A stretch of 64,000 nt of DNA from Pseudarthrobacter sp. NIBRBAC000502772 (GTDB lineage: Bacteria > Actinomycetota > Actinomycetes > Actinomycetales > Micrococcaceae), in assembly GCF_006517235.1 (NCBI RefSeq), contig NZ_CP041188.1, forward strand, positions 2,046,001 to 2,110,000, read 5' to 3'. The notes under the pieces are model-generated. The model ran no database searches, was not told the DNA's origin, and saw only the letters and a list, made by a program, of their open reading frames with translations. Made by a program: the position numbers and the translations under genes. Below are positions 17,233-26,792 of the stretch, piece by piece (position 1 is the stretch's first letter; each line of letters begins with the position of its first letter).

Positions 17233-18500
17233 CCGCCCGGACCGAAGGCAGGACCATGCACAGCCCTCCGCACCAGCACGGCCACACGCCCCACCAGGCA
17301 CGGTCCGTCGCCCTGCACCGCGCCGCCGTGATCGAACTGCTGGCGCCCCTGCTCGCCCAGGGCCGGACGGGAACGCTGGCACTTCGCGACGCGCTGGGCA
17401 AGGGCCTCGCCCAGGACGTGATGGCCCCCCTGAACCTCCCGCCGTTCGCCAACTCCCAAATGGACGGCTTTGCCGTCAACAGCCTGGACGTGCCCGACGG
17501 CGGTGCGGAGCTGCCTGTGGTTGTCCCCGTTCCGGCAGGTGCCGTGCCGGCGGCCCTGGACCGCGGCACTGCCGCCCCCATCATGACGGGAGCCATGATT
17601 CCCGCCGGTGCTGACGCCGTCGTGCCCGTGGAACGTGCCGTTCCGGACCGGTTCCCCGCCCCGGGGGAAACAACCACTGTGTGGTTGCCGGCGACGGCGG
17701 CCGGCACGTTCGTGCGGTCGGCCGGCAGTGATATTGCGGCGGGGGAGCGGGCGCTGGCGGCGGGAACCTTCCTAGGCCCGGCGCAGCTGGGGCTGCTGGC
17801 GGCCCTGGGGATCGCCGAAGTTACTGTGCGCAGGCCGGTGACCGTCCTGCTGGTCACCACGGGCGACGAAGTCGTGGAACCCGGCCGGCCCCTGCCGGCC
17901 GGCAAGATCTACGATTCCAACGGAACCCTCCTCGAAAGCGCCATGCGGCAAGCAGGCCTGGCCGTGGTGCGCACGGCCATCGCCTCGGACCATCCTGACG
18001 AATTCCGTACACTGCTGCGCAGCCATGCCGGCACTGTGGACCTGATCGTCACTACGGGCGGGGTCAGCAAGGGAGCCTACGAAGTTGTCCGCCAGGCCAT
18101 GGAGGGCCAGGCCACCGAGTTCCTGCATGTGGCCATGCAGCCGGGCGGACCGCAGGGTATCGGGACGTTCGACGGCGTGCCTTTCCTGGGATTCCCGGGA
18201 AATCCGGTCAGCTGCCTCGTCTCCTTCGAAATGTTCCTGCGGCCTGTGTTGGCTGAACTGTTCGGAGCACCGTCACCGCGGATCCCTGTCCGTGCACGGC
18301 TGGGCCACAGCCTTTCGTCGCCCGAACACAAGCATCAGGTCCGGCGCGGAACCCTCCAGGGGGACGGAACCGTCCGCCTGGAAGGGGGCGAAAGCTCCCA
18401 TCTCATGCACGCCCTCGCCGGCTCCAACGCGCTGGTGCACGTACCGGTTGGGGTTTCGGCGCTCGCCGAGGGTGACGAGGTGGAAGTATGGATGCTGTGA
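17229..18500 (+). CDS. moeA: Molybdopterin molybdotransferase MoeA
   Basis: Inserts molybdate into adenylylated molybdopterin. It has 423 aa. The motifs are [32 protein letters not shown], the MoCF domain [14 protein letters not shown] and [10 protein letters not shown], and the signature [13 protein letters not shown], followed by [16 protein letters not shown]. The start ATG overlaps the oxidoreductase stop (ATGA at 17229-17232). The last 13 nt overlap moaC, so translation is probably coupled. Confidence 0.95.
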   Translation: MTARTEGRTMHSPPHQHGHTPHQARSVALHRAAVIELLAPLLAQGRTGTLALRDALGKGLAQDVMAPLNLPPFANSQMDGFAVNSLDVPDGGAELPVVVPVPAGAVPAALDRGTAAPIMTGAMIPAGADAVVPVERAVPDRFPAPGETTTVWLPATAAGTFVRSAGSDIAAGERALAAGTFLGPAQLGLLAALGIAEVTVRRPVTVLLVTTGDEVVEPGRPLPAGKIYDSNGTLLESAMRQAGLAVVRTAIASDHPDEFRTLLRSHAGTVDLIVTTGGVSKGAYEVVRQAMEGQATEFLHVAMQPGGPQGIGTFDGVPFLGFPGNPVSCLVSFEMFLRPVLAELFGAPSPRIPVRARLGHSLSSPEHKHQVRRGTLQGDGTVRLEGGESSHLMHALAGSNALVHVPVGVSALAEGDEVEVWML

Positions 18501-18982
18501 ATCCAGAACATAGCCCGTCCGCGCTGACCCACCTGCGCCAGGACGGAAGCGCCCAGATGGTGGATGTGTCCGCGAAAGCCGAAACCACCCGGGAAGCCAC
18601 CGCCACTGCCACCGTCCGCACCACTGACGAGGTGCTGCGCCTCCTCGGATCCGGCGGCCTGCCCAAGGGCGATGCCCTGGCCGTGGCGCGGGTTGCCGGC
18701 ATCATGGCCGCAAAAAAGACCCCCGACCTCATCCCGCTCTGCCATCCCTTGCCGCTCTCGAAAGTCACCGTGGACTTCGAGCTCGGAACCGATTCCGTGG
18801 CCATCCTGGCCACGGTCAAGACCCGTGGGGTCACCGGGGTTGAGATGGAAGCGCTGACGGCGGCCTCCGTGGCTGCCCTCAGCGTGTACGACATGATCAA
18901 GGCCGTCGACAAGCACGCCGTGCTGACCGACATCAAAGTGCTGGCGAAAAGCGGCGGCAAGAGCGGGGACTGGACACTATGA
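18488..18982 (+). CDS. moaC: Cyclic pyranopterin monophosphate synthase MoaC
   Basis: Acts with MoaA to form cyclic pyranopterin phosphate. It has 164 aa. The family features are visible: [36 protein letters not shown], and [20 protein letters not shown] with the acidic active-site residues, then [25 protein letters not shown]. It overlaps both moeA and mog. Confidence 0.96.
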   Translation: MDAVNPEHSPSALTHLRQDGSAQMVDVSAKAETTREATATATVRTTDEVLRLLGSGGLPKGDALAVARVAGIMAAKKTPDLIPLCHPLPLSKVTVDFELGTDSVAILATVKTRGVTGVEMEALTAASVAALSVYDMIKAVDKHAVLTDIKVLAKSGGKSGDWTL

Positions 18983-19539
18983 GCACCGAGAGCACTTACC
19001 CGGCTGAGCCAAACACAGAGCCGCACACTCACCTGCCGGAGCCGCACACGCACGGCGAGGTGCAGGGCCGGAAGGCCGGGGTTGTCATCGCGTCCACCCG
19101 GGCCGCCGCAGGCATCTATGAGGATGTAACCGGGCCCGTCATCATCGACTGGCTCACCGAGCATGGCTTTGAGGCGTACCCCGCCATGGTGGTGCCGGAC
19201 GGTGAGCCGGTCGGTGCGGCGATCCGGGCCCTCCTCACCCAGCATCCCGCCGTCGTAATCACCAGCGGCGGCACCGGGCTCAGCCCGGACGACCGCACAC
19301 CCGAGGTCACCCTGCCCCTTCTGGACCGGGAAATCCCGGGCATCATGGAGGCCACCCGGCGCGAAGGGGCAGCCAAAACGCCGCTCGCCGCGCTCAGCCG
19401 CGGGCATGCCGGCGCTGCGGGGCAGACGTTCATCATTAACCTGCCCGGGTCGCCCAAGGGCGTTATGGACGGACTGGCTGTGCTCGATCCGTTGATCGGG
19501 CACCTGTGCGACCAGCTGGAGGGCGGTCATGGGCACTGA
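18979..19539 (+). CDS. Molybdopterin adenylyltransferase (MogA/MoaB type)
   Basis: Adenylylates molybdopterin before metal insertion by MoeA. The protein has 186 aa, of which the first 25 residues are His/Pro/Glu-rich and variable. The MoCF fold shows [19 protein letters not shown], the signature [15 protein letters not shown], and [12 protein letters not shown]. It overlaps moaC by 4 nt and moaE by 11 nt. Mog and MoaB cannot be separated on sequence alone, and both share this activity. Confidence 0.92.
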   Translation: MSTESTYPAEPNTEPHTHLPEPHTHGEVQGRKAGVVIASTRAAAGIYEDVTGPVIIDWLTEHGFEAYPAMVVPDGEPVGAAIRALLTQHPAVVITSGGTGLSPDDRTPEVTLPLLDREIPGIMEATRREGAAKTPLAALSRGHAGAAGQTFIINLPGSPKGVMDGLAVLDPLIGHLCDQLEGGHGH

Positions 19540-19990
19540 CGCGGTTTTCGAAGTGGTCCACGCGGTGCTGAGCGCAGAACCCATCTCCGTGGAGCAGGCC
19601 ATCGCCGCGGTGGAGTCTGACACCGCAGGGGCCGTGGTCAGTTTCAGCGGGGTGGTGCGGAACCACGACGGCGGCAAGGCAGTGGAGCGGCTCAGTTACA
19701 GTGCGCACCCCACGGCTCACCAGGTAATGGCCGACGTCGTCGCCCGCCTGGCCGCCGAACATGCCGGCGACGGGGCCGCCACGCAGCCTGTGCGGATCTG
19801 GGCTGCCCACCGCATCGGGATGCTCAACATCGGAGATCCGGCGCTGGTCTGTGCGGTCTCGGCTGCGCACCGCGGACAGGCCTTTGCCGTGTGTTCCGAA
19901 CTCGTGGACCGCATCAAGGAGCAGGTTCCCATCTGGAAGGAACAGTTCTTCGCCGACGGCACGGTGGAGTGGGTGGGCGCAGGCAGCTGA
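19529..19990 (+). CDS. moaE: Molybdopterin synthase catalytic subunit MoaE
   Basis: Large subunit of molybdopterin synthase, taking sulfur from MoaD. It has 153 aa with AVVSFSGVVRNHDGGKAVERL-like N-terminal motif, WAAHRIGMLNIGDPALVCAVSA, and the C-terminal lysines of IKEQVPIWKEQFFADGTVEW, which include the active-site Lys. It closes the plus-strand molybdenum cofactor run. Confidence 0.95.
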   Translation: MGTDAVFEVVHAVLSAEPISVEQAIAAVESDTAGAVVSFSGVVRNHDGGKAVERLSYSAHPTAHQVMADVVARLAAEHAGDGAATQPVRIWAAHRIGMLNIGDPALVCAVSAAHRGQAFAVCSELVDRIKEQVPIWKEQFFADGTVEWVGAGS

Positions 19991-20084
19991 GCACCACGGG
20001 CTTCCCTCCGCGTTCCGGCGGTTGCGAGGTAACGCACAGCCTCCGGTTCAATCCCGCACCCGGCCCGACGGTAGGGTTAACGGC

Positions 20085-20855
20085 ATGACCGAACAACTCT
20101 CCGTGCCCACCCGCGTGGCTGTCCTGGGCGCCAACGGGCGCATGGGCGCCGAAGCCGTAAAGGCCGTTGAAGCTGCCTCCGACCTGATGCTCGTAGCCGC
20201 CCTGGGACGCGGCGACTCGCTGGACCAGCTGGCCACGTCAGGTGCCCACATAGTGGTGGACCTCACCGTCCCCGAAAGCACGGAAGCGAACGTCCGCTAC
20301 GCCGTCGAGCATGGCATGCACGCCGTCGTGGGAACCACGGGTTGGGATGCCACCAGGCTCGCCGCCCTGGAAGCCCAGCTGGCAGAGAACCCGGAAACCG
20401 GAGTGCTGATCGCCCCCAACTTCGCCCTCGGCTCCGTGCTGGCCTCGGCCTTCGCTGCCAAGGCCTCCAAATACTTCGAGTCCGTCGAAATCATCGAACT
20501 GCACCACCCGGAAAAGGTTGACGCGCCGTCCGGGACCGCTGTGCGCACCGCCCAGCTCATCGCTGCCGAGCGCAAGGCTGCGGACGTTCCGCCCAGTCCT
20601 GACGCGACCACCAGCGAACTCGCCGGCGCGCGGGGTTGCGAGGTTGAAGGAGTCCGCGTTCACAGCGTCCGGCTGCGCGGGCTGGTGGCCCACCAGGAGG
20701 TGCTCCTCGGCGGTCCGGGGGAGCAGCTGACCTTCCGCCATGATTCCTTTGACCGTGCTTCCTTTATGCCCGGAGTGCTGCTTGGCGTGCGAAACGTCGC
20801 CGCGCATCCGGGACTGACGGTTGGCCTGGACGGCTACCTGGACCTGGGGCTCTAG
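20085..20855 (+). CDS. dapB: 4-hydroxy-tetrahydrodipicolinate reductase DapB
   Basis: NAD(P)H-dependent enzyme of the diaminopimelate/lysine pathway. It has 256 aa. The N-terminal dinucleotide site is VLGANGRMG, followed by VVGTTGW and APNFALG. The catalytic region is EIIELHHPEKVDAPSGTA, with the active His-His and the Lys. The ATG at 20085 lies 7 nt after TAGGGT (20072-20077), a leaderless arrangement. dapA and dapF are elsewhere in this window. Confidence 0.95.
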   Translation: MTEQLSVPTRVAVLGANGRMGAEAVKAVEAASDLMLVAALGRGDSLDQLATSGAHIVVDLTVPESTEANVRYAVEHGMHAVVGTTGWDATRLAALEAQLAENPETGVLIAPNFALGSVLASAFAAKASKYFESVEIIELHHPEKVDAPSGTAVRTAQLIAAERKAADVPPSPDATTSELAGARGCEVEGVRVHSVRLRGLVAHQEVLLGGPGEQLTFRHDSFDRASFMPGVLLGVRNVAAHPGLTVGLDGYLDLGL

Positions 20856-20858
20856 GCC

Positions 20859-21338
20859 GTGGGCGAGTTCCTGGCTGCGTTCCGGAAGAACCGCACCAAG
20901 ATCTGGGTGGGTGCCGTCACGCTCCTGCTGGTCTTCTACCTGGTGGTGTCCTTCCAGCGCTCCGTTCTCCTGCTGCTGGACAGCAACCCCGCCGCCAAGG
21001 CCATCGGAGCGGCCTACCTGGTCCTCCCGGCCATCGGCGCCTGGGCCATGATCCGTGAACTGCTGTTCGGTGCGCGCACGGAACAGATGGCCAAGGTCCT
21101 CGAGGCCGAAGGCGGGCTCCCGGTGGACGAACTCCCGCGCACACCCGCCGGCCGGATCGTCCGCTCAGCGGCGGATCTGGAATTCGAAAAGTACAAGTCC
21201 GAGGCTGAGGCCGCGCCCGGCGACTGGCGTTCGTGGTTCCGGCTCAGCTGCGCCTATGACGCTGCCGGGGACCGCAAGCGCGCCCGCGCCTCCATGCGCG
21301 ACGCCGTGAAGCTGTTCCGCGGCAACGTTCCGGCGTAG
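20859..21338 (+). CDS. Membrane-anchored protein of unknown function
   Basis: A 159-aa protein with two hydrophobic helices (about residues 15-33 and 48-70) and a soluble C-terminus. The last 40 residues (WRSWFRLSCAYDAAGDRKRA and following) have the spacing of a single TPR-like helix pair. It starts with GTG 3 nt after dapB, so it is probably co-transcribed. No named family was recognised. Confidence 0.75.
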   Translation: MGEFLAAFRKNRTKIWVGAVTLLLVFYLVVSFQRSVLLLLDSNPAAKAIGAAYLVLPAIGAWAMIRELLFGARTEQMAKVLEAEGGLPVDELPRTPAGRIVRSAADLEFEKYKSEAEAAPGDWRSWFRLSCAYDAAGDRKRARASMRDAVKLFRGNVPA

Positions 21339-21373
21339 GAGCCTGCTCTCGGCGGCAGGTCAACGGCGGCAGG

Positions 21374-22609
21374 CTAGCGCAGGCCGGCCCGTCCGCCGCG
21401 CCCCAGTTGGTTGGCGGCATGGCCCACCAGTTCCAGTGGCCCCCGCCATTTCAGGAGGACAAACACGATGCCCACGGCGATGGCCGTCACGGCATGTGCC
21501 CAGTACATCCCCGCCTCGGTCCAGCCCGCGGGCAGCGGCTTCAGGTAGAACGCCGAAACCACCCACACATGCACTGAGTAGAGCGTGAGCGTCATCGCCC
21601 CCGCGCCGCGCAGCGGCAGCAGCAGGTCCAGGTCCAGCCAGTCAGCCAGCCTGCCGAGCAGGAGGAACACACCCACAACGGCGGCCGCCACGCCGCAGGT
21701 GTGAAGCAGATCCAGCGTGGTGGCCGAATGCGGTGCCGCGGCCGCCAGCCACCACCACGATCCTTCCTGCCGGATTCCCGTGAGGTTGACCTGGAGGACA
21801 CTGTCCAGCGGGTATCCGGGAGCGTTCAGGACTGCCTCCAGCGCGGCACGGCCGCCCCAGGTCTCCATTGCGGCGGTGCCCAAAGCCTTGGCCAGTGCGG
21901 CCACCGCAGTCCCGCCGGCAAGCAGGAGGACAGGAACCATCGCCTTGGTGAGGGCCAGCCGGCCAATGACCAGGCCCACCAGCAGGTACGACAGCCACTG
22001 GAACACCGGGTAGTAACCGGTCAGGAACAGGTCTCCCAGCAGAGGGAAGGGCGTCGAGAGGTCTTCCCAGGACGGGTTGTGCCCCAGATTCAGGGGCGGA
22101 TTGGCTGCCATAAGCCAGGGGCGGAGGAGATATGCGAGGACCGGGGAAACGACGATCCAGCCGGCGGCCCAGGCGCACAGTGCCTTCAGCTTCAGGCCAA
22201 GGAAGGGCAGGATGCACAGGAACAGCAGGGCGTAGTGGACCAGGATGATCGCAAGGTTCACTTCCAGCCCGCCCAATGAGAGCCCGACGGCGGCAATCAC
22301 CAGGGCGCGCAGTGCGATGCCGCGGCGTGCTGCGTTCAGGGCAACACCTTCCGGAGGTACCTGTTTTCCGGTGGACAGCGCCAGGCCCACGCCAGCCAAC
22401 ACGGCGAAGAGGGCTGCCGCGCGGCCGGAGAAGGTCAGGCCGATCCACGTGGGAGTGAGGTCGGCGTTTGCCTCGAAGGTGGGGAGCAGATGTGTGGCCA
22501 TCATGCCAAGGAGCGCCAGCCCCCTGGCTGCGTCAATACCGCGGAGGCGGCCCACGGCCTGTGAGGTTCGAGGCACCCGCGAGGGTCTTGCCGGGGCACG
22601 GGACGTCAT
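21374..22609 (-). CDS. Multi-pass membrane protein, acyltransferase-like (DUF1624/DUF418 type)
   Basis: A 411-aa protein with about ten hydrophobic helices. It begins GRLRGIDAARGLALLGMMATH, the R-G-x-D-x-x-R-G motif that opens heparan-glucosaminide N-acetyltransferase-like and DUF418 membrane proteins. The C-terminal region (LRGAGAMTLTLYSVHVW) matches the DUF418 end. It probably moves an acyl group across the membrane, but the substrate is unknown. It is convergent with the preceding gene. Confidence 0.8.
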   Translation of the reverse strand: MTSRAPARPSRVPRTSQAVGRLRGIDAARGLALLGMMATHLLPTFEANADLTPTWIGLTFSGRAAALFAVLAGVGLALSTGKQVPPEGVALNAARRGIALRALVIAAVGLSLGGLEVNLAIILVHYALLFLCILPFLGLKLKALCAWAAGWIVVSPVLAYLLRPWLMAANPPLNLGHNPSWEDLSTPFPLLGDLFLTGYYPVFQWLSYLLVGLVIGRLALTKAMVPVLLLAGGTAVAALAKALGTAAMETWGGRAALEAVLNAPGYPLDSVLQVNLTGIRQEGSWWWLAAAAPHSATTLDLLHTCGVAAAVVGVFLLLGRLADWLDLDLLLPLRGAGAMTLTLYSVHVWVVSAFYLKPLPAGWTEAGMYWAHAVTAIAVGIVFVLLKWRGPLELVGHAANQLGRGGRAGLR

Positions 22610-22679
22610 GAGGCGATGTTCTCACACGAACCTTTGTGGCAGCAGTCAAGAGCCAGCCGGAAACACGGTCTTGCAGACC

Positions 22680-22708
22680 TTGTGTTCGAATATATGTTCG
22701 AATAATAT
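22680..22708 (+). promoter_or_regulatory. Promoter with embedded LexA box (TTGTGT - 17 nt - TAATAT)
   Basis: TTGTGT at 22680-22685 and TAATAT at 22703-22708 are 17 nt apart. The start codon at 22716 lies 7 nt below the -10. The spacer is almost entirely the LexA-type palindrome at 22686-22701, so repressor binding would exclude RNA polymerase. Confidence 0.7.
22686..22701. promoter_or_regulatory. LexA (SOS) box
   Basis: TCGAATATATGTTCGA differs by one base from the actinobacterial consensus TCGAAC-N4-GTTCGA. It precedes the small orphan gene at 22716. Confidence 0.8.
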
Positions 22709-22715
22709 GGGCACC

Positions 22716-23144
22716 ATGCAAACCCCATCCCAGCCGCGACCCTTCCCGGAATCCTCAACCGCCGGTGGATCAGTGCGCCCCGCCCGGGACGCCCAGGACC
22801 CCGGCTCGGCACAGCCTGTTGGACTGATGAAAGCGATGAGCCCGGGAGTGGTGGACTTCCTCTTCCGCCAGCTCGTGGCAGGTCGGCCCCCTGTGGACAT
22901 CCAGTGGCAGGACGAAGGCGTCACACTCACCGCCCAGCCGGCGGGTGCAGAGCTGGCCCGCAGGTTGGACGAAACCGACCTCGACGCCTTGATGCCTACG
23001 GAACTGTTCCACTACGTCCGGGCGGCCCAGCGGCTCGCGGCCTGGGCTGAGGGGCTGCGGGAGGCAGCGGTGGACCGATACTGCCAGCCAGGGAAGCCGC
23101 AGGATGGCGTAGTTCCCTCGGCCAGGCGCGCATCCCTAGGATAG
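22716..23144 (+). CDS. Small SOS-controlled protein resembling the N-terminus of DUF222 proteins
   Basis: A 142-aa protein with no membrane segment. The N-terminal 40 residues are disordered. Residues from about 85 (ETDLDALMPTELFHYVRAAQ, then RLAAWAEGLREAAVDRY) resemble the helical opening of DUF222/13E12 proteins, but no HNH domain follows, and the protein ends 20 residues later. The upstream LexA box suggests DNA-damage induction. I chose the ATG at 22716 because it lies 7 nt after the -10; the ATG at 22707 overlaps that element. The stop overlaps the -10 of the next gene. Confidence 0.7.
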   Translation: MQTPSQPRPFPESSTAGGSVRPARDAQDPGSAQPVGLMKAMSPGVVDFLFRQLVAGRPPVDIQWQDEGVTLTAQPAGAELARRLDETDLDALMPTELFHYVRAAQRLAAWAEGLREAAVDRYCQPGKPQDGVVPSARRASLG

Positions 23145-23148
23145 AGGG

Positions 23149-23895
23149 GTGACTGATGCCCTGACCGTCTCTGCCGTGCAGTACCAGGCGCTGGAAGGCG
23201 GGATTATCCCGAACGTGCAAGAACACGTCCGGCTGGTCGAGGACGCCGAATCCCACGGTGCCCGGCTGGTGGTGTTTCCTGAGCTGTCGTTGACGGGGTA
23301 CCACCTGGCGCTACTGGCTGCTGACGACTCGTGGCTTCAACGCGATGACCCGCGCCTGGCCGATCTCCACGAAATCTGCCGCCGGACGGGGATCACCGCC
23401 GTGGCAGGTGCTGCCTATCGGGAACCTGACGGCACGCCGCGGCTCGCCAGCCTCGTGATCCACCCCGACGGCACTACTGGACTCGGGTTCAAAACCCACC
23501 TCCACGGCCCGGAGCGGGAGGCCTTCGTCGCGGGCGGCGGTGCCGTCGTGATCGAGCTGGATGGCTGGAAGATCGCGCTGGCCATCTGTTTTGACGCCGC
23601 GGTTCCGGACCACTCCACCGGGGCAGCCCAGGCCGGCGCGGATATCTATGCCGTTTCGGCTCTGTACACGCAGGCGGAAGAACGGCGGCTTGGCCTGCAT
23701 CTTGGAGCCAGGGCCATGGACAACAGGATGTTCGCCATCTTGGCGAACCTTGGCGGAGACACGGCGCTGGGCCCCTCCTGCGGCCTCAGCGGGTTCTGGG
23801 GACCGGATGGCTTCGAAATGAAAAAGGCTGCCGGAACCGGCACCGAAATAGTCACCGCCATCCTGCAACGGAGTGCCTTGCGGAAATTCCGCTGA
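23149..23895 (+). CDS. Carbon-nitrogen hydrolase (nitrilase superfamily)
   Basis: A 248-aa amidohydrolase with the Glu-Lys-Cys triad: Glu45 in VVFPELSLTGY, Lys115 in GFKTHLHGPE, and Cys147 in ALAICFDAAVPD. The C-terminal LGARAMDNRMFAILAN segment is also typical. It is short of the usual 260-280 aa, but all catalytic residues are present. The GTG at 23149 lies 6 nt after TAGGAT. The substrate is unknown; the Lys context (F-K-T-H rather than Y-R-K-x-H-L) is less canonical. Confidence 0.88.
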   Translation: MTDALTVSAVQYQALEGGIIPNVQEHVRLVEDAESHGARLVVFPELSLTGYHLALLAADDSWLQRDDPRLADLHEICRRTGITAVAGAAYREPDGTPRLASLVIHPDGTTGLGFKTHLHGPEREAFVAGGGAVVIELDGWKIALAICFDAAVPDHSTGAAQAGADIYAVSALYTQAEERRLGLHLGARAMDNRMFAILANLGGDTALGPSCGLSGFWGPDGFEMKKAAGTGTEIVTAILQRSALRKFR

Positions 23896-24020
23896 CTCCG
23901 CGGGAGTCGACCTGCGGTGCGTGCTGACCCCATTTCCTGGGGCATCGCGGCCCGCTAGTTGACGCGGATCACGCCGTCCCCATTGTCCTAACCAGCTGCC
24001 GACAGGGTAACGTTTTTTCC

Positions 24021-24929
24021 ATGCCTCACAAATCCGCCACCGCTCCTGTCCTTGGTACGCTCCTGACCGCTATGGTCACGCCCTTCACCAAGGATGGCGC
24101 CGTGGACTACAAGCAGGCGGCCGAACTGGCCACCAAGCTTGTGGACGATGGCTGCGACGGCCTGGTCGTCACCGGGACCACCGGTGAAACGTCCACCCTC
24201 TCGGATGAAGAAAACCTTGGCATGTTCCGCGCTGTCATGGAGGCCGTGGGAGACCGCGCCGCCATCATCGCCGGCACCGGGACGAACGACACCGCACATT
24301 CGGTGCGCCTCTCCCAGCAGGCGGCAGCGCTCGGCGTCGACGGCCTGCTGCTCGTCACGCCGTACTACAACAAGCCCAGCCAGGCCGGGGTCCGGGCACA
24401 CTTCGAAGCTGTCGCGTCCGCCACCGATGTGCCCGTTATGCTCTACGACATTCCGGGCCGCTCCTCCATCGCGATCGAGCCCGAAACCATGATCCGCCTG
24501 GCGCAGCACCCGAACATCGTCGCCGTCAAGGATGCCAAAGCCGATTTCATGGCAGCCAGCCGCGTGATGGCAGAGACGGACCTGTACTTCTACTCCGGCG
24601 ATGACGGACTCACCATTCCGTGGATGTCCTTGGGCGCCGTCGGACTCGTGGGTGTCACAACCCACGTCGCAACGCGCCGCTTCCGCGAGCTGATCGACGC
24701 CATCAACGCGAACGACCTCGAAACCGCGCGTAAGATCAACTTCGAGCTGCTGCCCGTCGTGAGGGCAACGATGACCCGCGTCCAGGGAGCCGTTGCAGCC
24801 AAACAAATTCTTAAATGGCAGGGAGTCCTGCCCAACTCGATTGTCCGTTTGCCCCTCGTGGAGCCGGACGAAGCCGAGATCGTATCCATCCGCGAGGATT
24901 TGGCGGAAGCGGGGCTGGTCTTTCCCTGA
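24021..24929 (+). CDS. dapA: 4-hydroxy-tetrahydrodipicolinate synthase DapA
   Basis: Condenses aspartate semialdehyde with pyruvate, the entry step to diaminopimelate. The TIM-barrel protein has 302 aa, with GTTGETSTLSDEE, the tyrosine motif TPYYNKPSQAG, YDIPGRSS, and Schiff-base Lys in NIVAVKDAKAD. The ATG at 24021 lies 7 nt after TAACGT. It is followed by rnj, as in mycobacteria. Confidence 0.96.
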   Translation: MPHKSATAPVLGTLLTAMVTPFTKDGAVDYKQAAELATKLVDDGCDGLVVTGTTGETSTLSDEENLGMFRAVMEAVGDRAAIIAGTGTNDTAHSVRLSQQAAALGVDGLLLVTPYYNKPSQAGVRAHFEAVASATDVPVMLYDIPGRSSIAIEPETMIRLAQHPNIVAVKDAKADFMAASRVMAETDLYFYSGDDGLTIPWMSLGAVGLVGVTTHVATRRFRELIDAINANDLETARKINFELLPVVRATMTRVQGAVAAKQILKWQGVLPNSIVRLPLVEPDEAEIVSIREDLAEAGLVFP

Positions 24930-24970
24930 GGGCTAAGACCAGCACCCTTCCGCCTGGAAAGTAGTGCACT

Positions 24971-26662
<1,692 letters not shown>

Positions 26663-26687
26663 CAGCCCCGAAGGCAAGCGGAATGGC

Positions 26688-26718
26688 AAAGGCCCGGTTC
26701 TTGTAGAACCGGGCCTTT
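26688..26718 (+). terminator. Rho-independent terminator after rnj
   Basis: A 13-bp perfect stem (AAAGGCCCGGTTC with GAACCGGGCCTTT) has a 5-nt loop and lies 25 nt after the rnj stop. Confidence 0.88.
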
Positions 26719-26792
26719 CCCATCCGCAACATGAGGCCGGGAACAGCCGGAAATCCGCGGAAAACCGCGCCAGTTCCGGTACCGTGGCACGT

